From Candidatus Sodalis pierantonius str. SOPE (GTDB lineage Bacteria > Pseudomonadota > Gammaproteobacteria > Enterobacterales > Enterobacteriaceae): a stretch of 64,000 nt of DNA. Position numbers and translations under genes: made by a program. Positions 56,822-64,000 of the stretch are shown here, one piece after another (within the stretch, counting starts at the first letter, position 1; every line of letters starts with the position of its first letter). Under the pieces are notes generated by a model. It was not told the DNA's origin. It ran no database searches and worked only from the letters and a program-made list of their open reading frames with translations. The stretch lies in assembly GCF_000517405.1 (NCBI RefSeq), contig NZ_CP006568.1, positions 2,728,001 to 2,792,000 of the forward strand. The letters are read 5' to 3'.

Positions 56822-56969
56822 CTTCTTCGCTTATTTTGCCATTCCAGCCAAACCACAATCCGCCCTGATCTTTAAGTGAATCCATTATGCCGACGGCCAG
56901 GCCACCTGCGCTTTCCTTTTTACCTTCAATAGCCGCTATTCGATTTGATACTACCACTAGGCGACTCAT
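56822..56969 (-). pseudogene. otsA: Trehalose-6-phosphate synthase, N-terminal fragment
   Basis: 49 codons from ATG 56969: MSRLVVVSNRIAAIEG, ESAGGLAVGIMDSLKDQGGL and WFGWNGKISEEG, the start of OtsA including the glucose-6-phosphate-binding region. It ends abruptly at the IS256 edge. Its start overlaps the otsB stop (ATGA), the normal otsBA operon layout. The C-terminal end is at 7438-7786. Confidence 0.93.
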
Positions 56970-57766
56970 AAACCCTCCCCAACCGAGTTTTTGATTTTAA
57001 TAAGATGATTTTCTTGTTGTTTTGCCAATGTCAGAATCCATCGGTGTACCTGACTCACATCGTCCAGATGGTATCGGGCAACCGTCGTGCCGGATCCGAC
57101 TTTAATCGAAATGCCCTGCAAAGCGTTAACCTGTTTGAAACCGGCTTCATCTGTCAGGTCGTCGCCGATAAATAACGGCGTCCGTCCGACAAACGGCGGT
57201 TCTTGCATGAATGCCGCTATCGCCGCGCCTTTATCGACGCCCGCCGGCTTAAGCTCAACCACACATTTGCCGGGCTGTAATACCAGTTCGGGATACCGTG
57301 TGACCATATCCTGCGCCAGCGCCAGCGCCAGCGCCAGGATCCGATCGCGATAGTGTTCCCCTTGACTATAATGCAGAGCGAACGCCACCCCTTTATCTTC
57401 CACATGGCAGCCGTCAAACGCCGCGATGGCCTGTTTGAGTTCACGCGCCAGCGCGGTGGCGATAGTCCCTGACAATGCCACGCGGTGGAACTCCCCGCGG
57501 GCGTCGTGACGCTCCGCGCCATGAACACCGGCGGCCGGTCCGCGCAGCGGCGCGCTCAGGCTATCAAGTTCAGCCACGGGCCGGCCTGAAACCAATGCCA
57601 GCGCACCGCCGGCGGCGGCGGACAGATCGCATAGCGCCCGTTTGATATCGCCAGGGATGGTGACCTATTCAGGCCGCGTTTCAATACCGGCGAGCGTTCC
57701 ATCCACATCAAAAAAACAGGCGGTTTCCGCCAACACTATCGGGGGTATTGAATCACTTGGTGTCAT
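56966..57766 (-). pseudogene. otsB: Trehalose-6-phosphate phosphatase with amber codon
   Basis: HAD-family enzyme releasing trehalose. From ATG 57766 the frame reads PPIVLAETACFFDVDGTLAG with the catalytic DVDGT motif. It meets TAG at 57667-57665, where E. coli has Gln (PDQVV), then runs without further damage: ALVSGRPVAELDSL, GVHGAERH, FIGDDLTDEAGF, to 56966. Internal restart at about 57595 would lack the DxDGT motif. Both ots genes are therefore dead. Confidence 0.88.
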
Positions 57767-58757
57767 ACCTTTTTTTCCTCATTATGTCCCGCTCACGCGC
57801 GCTCTTCACGGCGCATCGTCCAACATTTCATTGCGTACGCCCATGGTCTGGTCTGGCAGCCCTGACAGTCAAGATTGAAAGCGGAGTTCAAAGGAGTGCA
57901 AGAATATGAAGTGAATTCAGGTTTTCGTCATGCTCCTTGGTATGTGCTTTACCAGCACCCAGCTTTCTTTGTTCCGGTACCAGCGACCAGCGAAACGGTG
58001 GTCTTCTCGAGGCTGGTTCTGGAACCGCCTGAGTCAGGGCGGCGGTGGGCGGTGATAGCAAAATAAGTATAGTCATGAAAAACGACTCTGTCATAACCCG
58101 GCTAACGGCCTGCTCCCGCGTCCACCCGTTTATTTTTAACATAAAAACAACGCACGGCTTACAATTTTATCCGTTCTTCCATCAAAACCTCTCCAAGGTG
58201 ACGGTCGAGGCATCGCCCTAGGCGTGGTCATTAACGCCCGCTAGCGGCGATGACGGCGCGGCCGGGAGACTACCGCCAACACCTCACGCCCTTTCCCACC
58301 CGGCCGCGCAGGCGTTGGCGCATCGGCTCAGGTCAATTAATCTTAAGCCACAAAGCTGCCGTGTCCGGATGAGTATTTACAAATCTCCTTGGGGGGGCAG
58401 CATCGCTAGCCTAAAATATCGGCAAATCCAACTCTCAATTGTCTATATTTTAGCCGTATTACGTTTAACACCATGAAAAATAGCGATAAAAAACTTTAGC
58501 ACCAAAACATTACAAATCATTTCCATGCTTACAGTGTGGCCAAAAATTCTTCGCTCAAATTAATGAATTTTTCTTATGTATAGTTAGCAAAATATTCTTT
58601 ATTATTGATAATAATAAACAGGATTATTACTAGTCACCTCATACGATGGAGAGGTGCGTCTCCCACGCCAGCGGGGGAATTTTTGGACGGCTCTGTGCGC
58701 GGTAGGCACCCCGGCGATTTGCCGATTTGTTAAGAAACGGTGATTGATGGTGCACCT
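57767..58757. other. No gene recognised between otsB and rcsA
   Basis: Nearly 1 kb. An 84-codon minus-strand frame at 57888-58142 contains a hydrophobic stretch (MTILILLSPPTAALTQA) like a signal peptide, but its remainder matches nothing I know and may be a decayed small secreted protein. The second half (58400-58620) is AT-rich and belongs to the rcsA upstream region. Confidence 0.4.
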
Positions 58758-58771
58758 TAAGAGTTGTCCGA
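58758..58771 (+). promoter_or_regulatory. RcsAB box upstream of rcsA
   Basis: TAAGAGTTGTCCGA matches the RcsAB box type (E. coli rcsA, as I recall, TAAGGATTATCCGA; general consensus TAAGAATATTCCTA) and lies about 150 bp before the rcsA start. In enterics this site mediates rcsA autoactivation. It is now attached to a dead gene. Confidence 0.7.
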
Positions 58772-59242
58772 AAAAAATATCGTTGATTAAGATCACACAT
58801 TGTGATTAAAACATTTGCTATGGACCTAAAAAAATAATTCAGAAGTACAGAAGTGATGTGAGGCTTTTGGGCATTTTATCGTTGAGTAAAATGGATAAAC
58901 AAATTCAAGTGAGGGTACGCTATGGCAACGATTATTATGGACTCATGCAGTTATACCCGACTAGGGCTGACGGGCTTTTTGACCGAAACAGGGGTAAAGC
59001 GTCGAAATATCAATATGGTAAATGACATTGCGCAACTTCAGGCCAAATGCGATAAGCTTAAGCCGGCGGTGGTGTTCATCAACGAAGAGTGCTTTATTCA
59101 TGAACCTGATGCGACGGGAAGAATTAAACGCGTTATTACAGCTCATCCCGAAACGCTTTTTTTCATTTTTATGGCGATGACGAACATCCATTTTGAAGAT
59201 TATCTGTTTGTTCGCAAAAATCTTAATTATTACATCGAAATC

Positions 59243-60297
59243 CGCTTTGTTGAATAAATCCGAAATTTGTGACGACTTCCTTCCTATCAGGGCGATTGTT
59301 ACATGATGCGGACGCTGTTTGGCATTCCTAACAGTGTGATCCGGTTAAGTGCTTTAACCATTGCCATTGCCTCACCTACCTGCGCGTCATAGTCATGCAG
59401 ACTCAGATGACCACCCAGAAGTGTTTTAAACCGGAACATGGCCGTTTCAGCCAGTGAACGCCGGTGATAACCTACTTTCTTTTTCCAGGTATCGTTATTG
59501 CCGCTCAGATGCTGATTTGCCACCGCATGGTTACGCTCATGGTATCGAGCTGGCCAATATTGCGCACCACTTCGCGGTGGGATAAGAGGCTTTATTTTTT
59601 TCCTCAGCAGAGCATCATGACAGTAACGCGTATCGTAAGCACTGTCAGCCGACGCTTCCCTGATTTTCCGGTGGGTTTGGTTAATCAGCCCGGGCAGCGC
59701 CTGCGCATCTGTCGTACCGCTTAGCGATAAATCGGCACAGATAATTTCATGTGTCACGCTATCTACTGCCAGATGAAGCTTGCGCCATACTCTGCGCCTC
59801 TCAGCCCCATGCTGCCTGACTTTCCATTCGCCTTCGCCGAAGACTTTCAGGCCGGTGCCATCGATGACCAGGTGTGAGATTTCGCCGCGGGTTGGCGTTT
59901 TTATGCTGATGTCGACGGTTTTTGCTCGCCGGCTGACCAGAGAGTAATCTGGGCAGCGCAGCGACAGCCCCATCAGTTTAAAAATCGAGTCAACGAAACC
60001 CTGTAACGCCCGGAGCGAAAGGTTAAACACGCGCTTTATCATCAGAACCGTGGTAATGGCCATATCGGTGTAGTGAAGCGGCCGGCCACGATGTTCAGGT
60101 GGTGTACTCTCAGTCCATGCAGCAATGGCTGACTCATCAAGCCATACTGTCAGGTCCCCCCGCTGCCTGAGCGCATTGTTATATGCGGGCCAGTTGGTAA
60201 TTTTAAACTTTTGCTTTGCCATGGGGACCTGATGTTGAAACGAATGTAGTGATCAGAGCCGCCAGTCACCTAAAAGTTCGATTTATTCAACAAAGCC
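59243..60297 (-). mobile_element. IS5 family (IS903 group) element, copy 5
   Basis: A 1055-bp minus-strand copy with a perfect 9-bp target duplication ATCGAAATC at 59234-59242 and 60298-60306, inside rcsA. Confidence 0.96.
59299..60222 (-). CDS. IS5 family transposase (307 aa)
   Basis: Intact IS903-type DDE transposase. It shares with copy 1 the variants DLTVW and GLKVFGEGEW, so these two copies look most closely related. Confidence 0.95.
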   Translation of the reverse strand: MAKQKFKITNWPAYNNALRQRGDLTVWLDESAIAAWTESTPPEHRGRPLHYTDMAITTVLMIKRVFNLSLRALQGFVDSIFKLMGLSLRCPDYSLVSRRAKTVDISIKTPTRGEISHLVIDGTGLKVFGEGEWKVRQHGAERRRVWRKLHLAVDSVTHEIICADLSLSGTTDAQALPGLINQTHRKIREASADSAYDTRYCHDALLRKKIKPLIPPRSGAQYWPARYHERNHAVANQHLSGNNDTWKKKVGYHRRSLAETAMFRFKTLLGGHLSLHDYDAQVGEAMAMVKALNRITLLGMPNSVRIM

Positions 60298-60706
60298 ATC
60301 GAAATCGATCAAGCCCGCCACGCTCAATTCCCTCATTGCGGGATGCTGCAAAAATCGCGTGACCGAGCATACGCATCTAACGAGTCTGGATATCAATCCC
60401 GTGCGCCTGAGCCAAACCGAATCTCATATGCTGCGCATGTGGATGTCGGGACAGGACACGATACAGATTTCCGACAGTATGCAGATCAAAGCCAAAACGG
60501 TCTCGTCCCATAAAGGCAATATCAAACGCAAAATCAAGACCCATAATAAGCAGGTGATTTACCACGTCGTGCGTTTAACGGAAACCGTCACCTCGGGTAT
60601 TTTTGTTAATGCGCGCTGACGGGGCGGCATAGTGCGTTCCGCCGGCGCGGCACCGTGTTGCTAGAAGCGGTGTTGTTACCGGCGCCGCAAAAACGGCTAG
60701 CGATAG

Positions 60707-60797
60707 CCGATAACCGATAGCCGATAGCCGATAGCCGATAGCCGATAGCCGATAGCCGATAGCCGATAGCCGATAGCCGATAGCCGATAGCCGATAG
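60707..60797 (+). repeat. Heptanucleotide tandem array (CCGATAG)n
   Basis: Eleven perfect CCGATAG units at 60721-60797, preceded by one more perfect unit and one variant CCGATAA (60707-60720). The array ends one base from the dsrB stop codon (TAA, minus strand 60801-60799). Three units equal 21 nt, so any frame through it encodes a 7-residue repeat. Confidence 0.97.
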
Positions 60798-60798
60798 C

Positions 60799-61005
60799 TT
60801 ATTTTGTTTGCGCTTCACCTACAAGCGGCTCGACAAAAATCCCGTCCGACGAACTGACCTCATTAAAAAACCAAATGCCGGTGGGATAATCGTCAAGGGA
60901 GACCAGATACATAACTCCCTCGCTAAACTCCTCCACCGCCAGAATGGTCCCTTCCCGGCGCGGCCCGCCATCGGTTTTAACTGTTACTCGATCATGCAAT
61001 TTCAT
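60799..61005 (-). CDS. dsrB: DsrB, small conserved protein
   Basis: A 68-residue protein matching E. coli DsrB (62 aa): MKLHDRVTVKTDGGPRREGT, LAVEEFSEGVMYLVSLDDYP and GIWFFNEV. Slightly longer at the C-terminus (EPLVGEAQTK). Function unknown; in E. coli it is sigma-S dependent. The frame is intact, squeezed between two heptamer arrays. Confidence 0.92.
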   Translation of the reverse strand: MKLHDRVTVKTDGGPRREGTILAVEEFSEGVMYLVSLDDYPTGIWFFNEVSSSDGIFVEPLVGEAQTK

Positions 61006-61233
61006 GACGTTCCTCGTTACGACTCACTTAGGGGTAGTATAAATGTACTTTTCCCTCAGCCGCCAGCGAGATTGTGTGAAAGACTGCCCAACTTGCGCGC
61101 GTCAACGGCCAGCGCCGCGTCCTTTCGCCAGGCGATCCATTGAAAGGCGCGCCCCACAAGGCGTGCTGAGCCCAAATGGCTTTTCCCGTCCGTTTGAGCA
61201 TCTTGTCTCTGACATCGGCTCTCCTCGGGCATC

Positions 61234-61307
61234 TGGCTTCTGGCTTCTGGCTTCTGGCTTCTGGCTTCTGGCTTCTGGCTTCTGGCTTCTGGCTTCTGGC
61301 TTCTGGC
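61234..61307 (+). repeat. Heptanucleotide tandem array (TGGCTTC)n
   Basis: Ten perfect TGGCTTC units at 61234-61303 plus a partial TGGC. It lies between the divergent dsrB and yodD, about 230 bp upstream of dsrB and 75 bp upstream of yodD. The unit is unrelated in sequence to the array at 60707-60797 but has the same 7-bp period and similar copy number. Confidence 0.97.
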
Positions 61308-61381
61308 GGAGAATAGCTCGGGCGCGACTATTCTCGACTATACTGAATTTGTCTTTTTCACTCTTTCCTGGGGAGACGATC

Positions 61382-61615
61382 ATGGCTTTCGCCAAAGAAT
61401 ATAACCAACATACGAAGCGTGAAATCAGCATTGATGTCGACGCTTTGCTGAACGCGGTGGCCGACATCACCGGCGAAACGGTGCAAGAGCATGAGGATAA
61501 CAAAGAGGCGCACATGGTGACCGTACAGGGACGGCAATACACTACCTTCGGCGAGCTGGCCGAGGCTTATGAACTGGATATCCGCGATTTTACCGTCAAT
61601 GAGGTGAATAATTGA
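61382..61615 (+). CDS. yodD: YodD, small stress-related protein
   Basis: A 77-residue protein close to E. coli YodD: KEYNQHTKREISIDVDALLN, AVADITGETVQEH, then FGELAEAYELDIRDFTVNEV. ATG 61382 behind GGGGAGACG; I reject the long frame upstream that runs through the heptamer array. YodD is reported as stress-responsive in E. coli, without a known mechanism. The frame is intact. Confidence 0.92.
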   Translation: MAFAKEYNQHTKREISIDVDALLNAVADITGETVQEHEDNKEAHMVTVQGRQYTTFGELAEAYELDIRDFTVNEVNN

Positions 61616-61633
61616 GCGGCCGGGGCGCGATCG

Positions 61634-61730
61634 CAAAAAAATCCCCGGTCGGGGGAAACCGGGGAAGCATAAATTCCGCCTTGGCGGGATGAATTTTAAA
61701 GTTCGTTACACTAGTAAATCAGATTACCTT
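61634..61730 (-). ncRNA. dsrA: Small regulatory RNA DsrA
   Basis: The minus strand from about 61730 begins AAGGTAATCTGATTTACTAG then TGTAACGAACTTT. It aligns with the 5' rpoS-pairing region of E. coli DsrA (ATCAGATTTCCTGGTGTAAC, then GAATTTT) at about 22 of 27 positions. A hairpin CCGCC/GGCGG follows, then the terminator TCCCCGGT/ACCGGGGA with a T7 tail, ending near 61634. A -10 box TATAAT lies at 61742-61737. Position between yodD and yedP, on the minus strand, is exactly as in E. coli. DsrA, with Hfq, activates rpoS translation and represses hns. Confidence 0.88.
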
Positions 61731-62105
61731 TTCCATATTATATAGCTCCTAATAATTGGCAAGTCACGTTACGTCTGTTTCTGTTTCTACGCTGGTTTCC
61801 AGCGGTCTCCTCTACGGCCGCACGTCGTTCGCATAAATCATTATCAATATATATTGTTGTTTAACATAACTATTTTCATCGACTGACGGCTATTGCCATA
61901 GCAAGTACAGGGGAATCCACTCTGCGCTAAATTAGGAGCATTCCGATAACCCATAAACAGGCTTTTAGTTTCAGGTTAACATTTGTCCGCTTAACAACCG
62001 TTCAAATAACCATTTATTCCCATAGATCAATAAGCCATCGTATATACTGATTGGCTGGAGAGGCGGCCCGGTGGACGCCACGATGTGAACGAGGCGGAGA
62101 ACAGC
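61731..62105. other. AT-rich intergenic region between dsrA and yedP
   Basis: About 375 bp. It holds the dsrA -10 element (61737-61742, minus strand). TATACTGATTGGC just before yedP may be part of its promoter. No coding frame; a five-codon frame starting with ATG at 61736 (minus) is the dsrA start region, not a gene. Confidence 0.45.
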
Positions 62106-62918
62106 ATGCCGAGCTTGACCGACCCCCTATTGGTGATAACCGATTTAGATGGTTCTTTGCTAGATCACCATACCTATAGCTGGCAGCCCGCCGCGCCCTG
62201 GCTGGCGAAATTGAAAGCCAACGACATACCGATTGTCATCTGCTCGAGTAAAACCACGGCTGAAATCGTCACATTGCAAACACAACTGGGTTTGGTAGGG
62301 GCACCGTTTATTGCTGAAAACGGCGCCGCTTTACAGCTTGACGCGCGGTGGCCAAACGCACAGGTATCGGCCGGCGGCTTTACCGGTAAGGATTACACCG
62401 CCCTGCGCGCCGTCATGACGCGTCTGCGCGAAGCGCAGGGCTACAAGTTTTTTGGCTTTGGCGATGTGACCGCCAATGAAGTCGCGGAATGGACCGGTCT
62501 TAGCGTGAAAGAGGCACAGCTGGCCAAAACTCGCCAAGCCTCGGAGGCGTTTATTTGGCGCGACACCGACGACAGACTTGCCGCTTTCGCCGCCGAACTG
62601 GCGGCGGAGGATTTGGCCATCACCGAGGGCGGCAGATTTTACCACGTCATGTCGCGAGGCAGCGGCAAAGGCGCCGCGGTACGCTGGCTTCTTGAACAAT
62701 ACCGCCAACACGACGGCCGGCGCTGGCAAACCCTAGGTCTGGGGGACGGCCCAAACGACCAATCCATGCTCGACGCGGTAAATTATGCCGTGATTATCCG
62801 CGGATACAGTAAAACGCCGGTGGTACTGTCCTCGGCGCACCCGTCCATTTATCGCACCCAGGCCTACGGACCCGAAGGTTGGGTGGAAGGTTTGAACCAT
62901 TTCATTACCGAGGCGTGA
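62106..62918 (+). CDS. yedP: HAD-family mannosyl-3-phosphoglycerate phosphatase-like YedP
   Basis: A 270-residue HAD phosphatase (E. coli 271). Catalytic motif ITDLDGSLLDHHTYSW, motif II ICSSKTTAEI, and C-terminal LGDGPNDQSMLD. Start ATG 62106 behind GGCGGAG. The adjacent gene at 62974 is a GpgS-like synthase, which suggests a two-step pathway to a glycosylglycerate solute: the synthase makes the phosphorylated sugar-glycerate, and this enzyme removes the phosphate. The synthase is frameshifted, leaving the phosphatase orphaned. Confidence 0.9.
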   Translation: MPSLTDPLLVITDLDGSLLDHHTYSWQPAAPWLAKLKANDIPIVICSSKTTAEIVTLQTQLGLVGAPFIAENGAALQLDARWPNAQVSAGGFTGKDYTALRAVMTRLREAQGYKFFGFGDVTANEVAEWTGLSVKEAQLAKTRQASEAFIWRDTDDRLAAFAAELAAEDLAITEGGRFYHVMSRGSGKGAAVRWLLEQYRQHDGRRWQTLGLGDGPNDQSMLDAVNYAVIIRGYSKTPVVLSSAHPSIYRTQAYGPEGWVEGLNHFITEA

Positions 62919-62973
62919 TTGAGGTCATACCCATAACAATTCAATAAAAAACATAGCCATTGGGGGTTGTTTT

Positions 62974-64000
62974 ATGAGCGATTTTCACCAAAACGGAATT
63001 ATTGCCAATTTCCATAATCTGTCCGATCGGAAAGTGGAAGAGTTGGAGACCGAACTCATCGGCTTCTCCCGCAAACGAAAAATGGGGCTTATCCTTCCTT
63101 CGCTATTTTCCGAACTCGAGGGGCCGGCACTCACCCATATCATAGACGAATTAGCGCGGGTCCCTTACCTGGAAGAAATAGTCATCGGTCTGGATCGCGC
63201 CGACCGCGAGCAGTTCCTTCACGCCCGAGAATTTTTTTCTCGCTTGCCGCAGCACCATCGTATTTTATGGAATGATGGGCCGCGGTTGAAAGCCATTGAT
63301 GCCGAATTGGAAAAAGAGGGTTTATTCCTCCACCGAACCGGGTAAGGGACGCAATGTCTGGTTTTGTACCGGCTACACGCTGGCCTCGGATCGCACCTTG
63401 GCGGTTGCCCTGCACGACTGCGATATCGTCACCTATGACCGCGGCATGCTGGCGCGCTTACTCTATCCGGTCGTGCATCCCCGTTTCAGCTATGAATTCT
63501 GTAAAGGGTTTTACGCACGTGTCGCCAATGGCAAGATGAACGACCGCGTGATGCGCCTATTGGTGGGGCCGCTTTTGCGTTCGCTGGAGAACGTGTATGG
63601 ACAATCAGAATATTTGGATTACCTGAACAGCTTTCGTTACCCGTTGTCCGGCGAATTCGCGATGCGTACCCGGGTCATGCACGATATGAAGATCCCTGGC
63701 AATTGGGGGCTGGAGATCGGCCTGTTGTCGGAAATCTACCGCAATTACTCACCCAATCACATTTGTCAGGTTGAAATTGCCGATAATTACGATCATAAAC
63801 ATCAGCCGCTGGCGGAAGAGGATGGTTCGGGCGGTCTGAAACGGATGAGTAACGATATTATCCAATCACTTTATCGTAAACTGGCGACGATGGGAGTGAA
63901 CCTCACCAGCGATTCTTTTCGCGTGCTAAAAGCCACCTATTATCGTAACGCATTGGATATTTTGGATTTTTATCATCATGATGCTATCATGAACGGCTTG
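62974..64000 (+). pseudogene. GpgS-like (GT81) glycosyltransferase, frameshifted; 3' end outside window
   Basis: The first frame (MSDFHQNGIIANFHNLSDRK, MGLILPSLFSELEG, LEEIVIGLDRADREQF) stops at 63345. Coding resumes after a 1-bp shift near 63323: EPGKGRNVWFCTGYTLASDR, ALHDCDIVTYDRGMLARLLY (the DxD-like metal site) and FYARVANGKMNDRVMRLLVG, open to the window end. These features fit glucosyl-3-phosphoglycerate synthases, which make a compatible-solute precursor from NDP-glucose and 3-phosphoglycerate. Family call is from motif pattern; the sugar is not certain. Confidence 0.75.

Larger units (their letters stand above)
58922..60619 (+). pseudogene. rcsA: Colanic acid co-activator RcsA, split by IS5
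   Basis: The N-terminal half (MATIIMDSCSYTRLGLTGFL, AVVFINEECFIHEPD, DYLFVRKNL) and the C-terminal LuxR-type helix-turn-helix (ESHMLRMWMSGQDTIQIS, IKAKTVSSHKGNIKRKIKTH) match E. coli RcsA. An IS5 copy with a 9-bp target duplication sits at 59243-60297. After removing it the linker still needs a 1-bp correction (frame IKPATLNSLIAGCCKNR is offset), so the gene was hit twice. RcsA partners RcsB to activate capsule genes and repress flhDC. Synteny rcsA-dsrB-yodD-dsrA-yedP is as in E. coli. Confidence 0.95.

Noticed and set aside
60606..60818. 70-codon frame made of LSAIGYR repeats
   Set aside because: It is only the heptamer array read as protein; a stop-free frame is automatic for this unit.
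60707..61307. Possible CRISPR array
   Set aside because: The repeats are contiguous 7-mers without spacers, and no cas genes are present.
61043..61381. Long N-terminal extension of yodD through the TGGCTTC array
   Set aside because: The yodD start at 61382 has its own ribosome-binding site and matches the E. coli protein; the extension is repeat-derived.
61717..61736. Tiny leader peptide (ATG GAA AAG GTA ATC TGA) on the minus strand
   Set aside because: It coincides with the DsrA promoter and 5' end; the ATG lies upstream of the expected transcript start.

Overview
The window reads as chromosome of a gammaproteobacterium of the order Enterobacterales that is in an early stage of genome decay. 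Gene content, local synteny and protein sequences are very close to E. coli (zwf-hexR-pykA; aspS-nudB-yebC-ruvC-ruvA-ruvB; znuBC/znuA-mepM-lpxM; yceB-grxB-mdtH-rimJ-mviM-murJ; rcsA-dsrB-yodD-dsrA-yedP). About 20 genes carry frameshifts, in-frame stops, deletions or IS insertions, while about 30 are intact. Several near-identical IS copies are present. This is the pattern of a recently host-restricted insect symbiont of the Sodalis type. A Sodalis-allied weevil symbiont is my best guess, but the species cannot be proven from the sequence alone.

Layout. 1-4.3 kb: zwf (3' end outside), HexR operator, hexR, pykA. 4.3-7.8 kb: C-terminal part of a T3SS-effector-like kinase gene, an IS903-type IS5 element, an IS256 element, and the C-terminal end of otsA. 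7.8-10 kb: CsbD-like protein, decayed phage-type repressor and a divergent decayed P-loop ATPase. 10-16 kb: putA, PutA operators, phoH broken by a 19-bp tandem duplication, tRNA-Ser(GGA). 16-24 kb: an IS-rich graveyard with remnants of a TupA-like ATP-grasp gene and a Wzx-like flippase, a ToxR-like membrane regulator with an amber stop, and ycdY. 24-32 kb: yceB (broken), grxB, mdtH, rimJ, mviM (broken by IS256/IS21 debris), murJ. 32-41 kb: argS, a 41-residue membrane peptide, yecM, a decayed MalY/PatB-like lyase, cutC with a candidate MicL sRNA, cmoB, broken cmoA, yecN, yecE, yecD. 41-51.5 kb: aspS, nudB, yebC, ruvC, broken ruvA and ruvB, znuBCA, mepM, lpxM. 51.7-55.5 kb: broken mntH, a DUF1460 lipoprotein, and the N-terminal part of the effector kinase. 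55.5-57.8 kb: IS256, otsA N-terminus, otsB (amber). 58-64 kb: rcsA split by IS5, dsrB, yodD, sRNA DsrA, yedP, a frameshifted GpgS-like glycosyltransferase; two heptanucleotide repeat arrays flank dsrB.

The main discovery is structural. The two opposed IS256 copies at 6123-7437 and 55507-56821 bound a 48-kb inversion. Flipping the interval back rejoins the kinase gene in frame across a perfect 8-bp target duplication, brings both otsA pieces together in one orientation, and restores the E. coli-like order pykA-...-lpxM-mepM-znu-ruv-aspS-...-argS. A single recombination event therefore explains two split genes and the reversed gene order.

Functionally, pentose-phosphate entry, pyruvate kinase, proline catabolism, zinc import, lipid II flipping, lipid A acylation and two aminoacyl-tRNA synthetases are kept. 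Holliday-junction branch migration (RuvAB), manganese import (MntH), trehalose synthesis (OtsAB), RcsA-dependent capsule control and the CmoA step of tRNA wobble-uridine modification appear lost or impaired.
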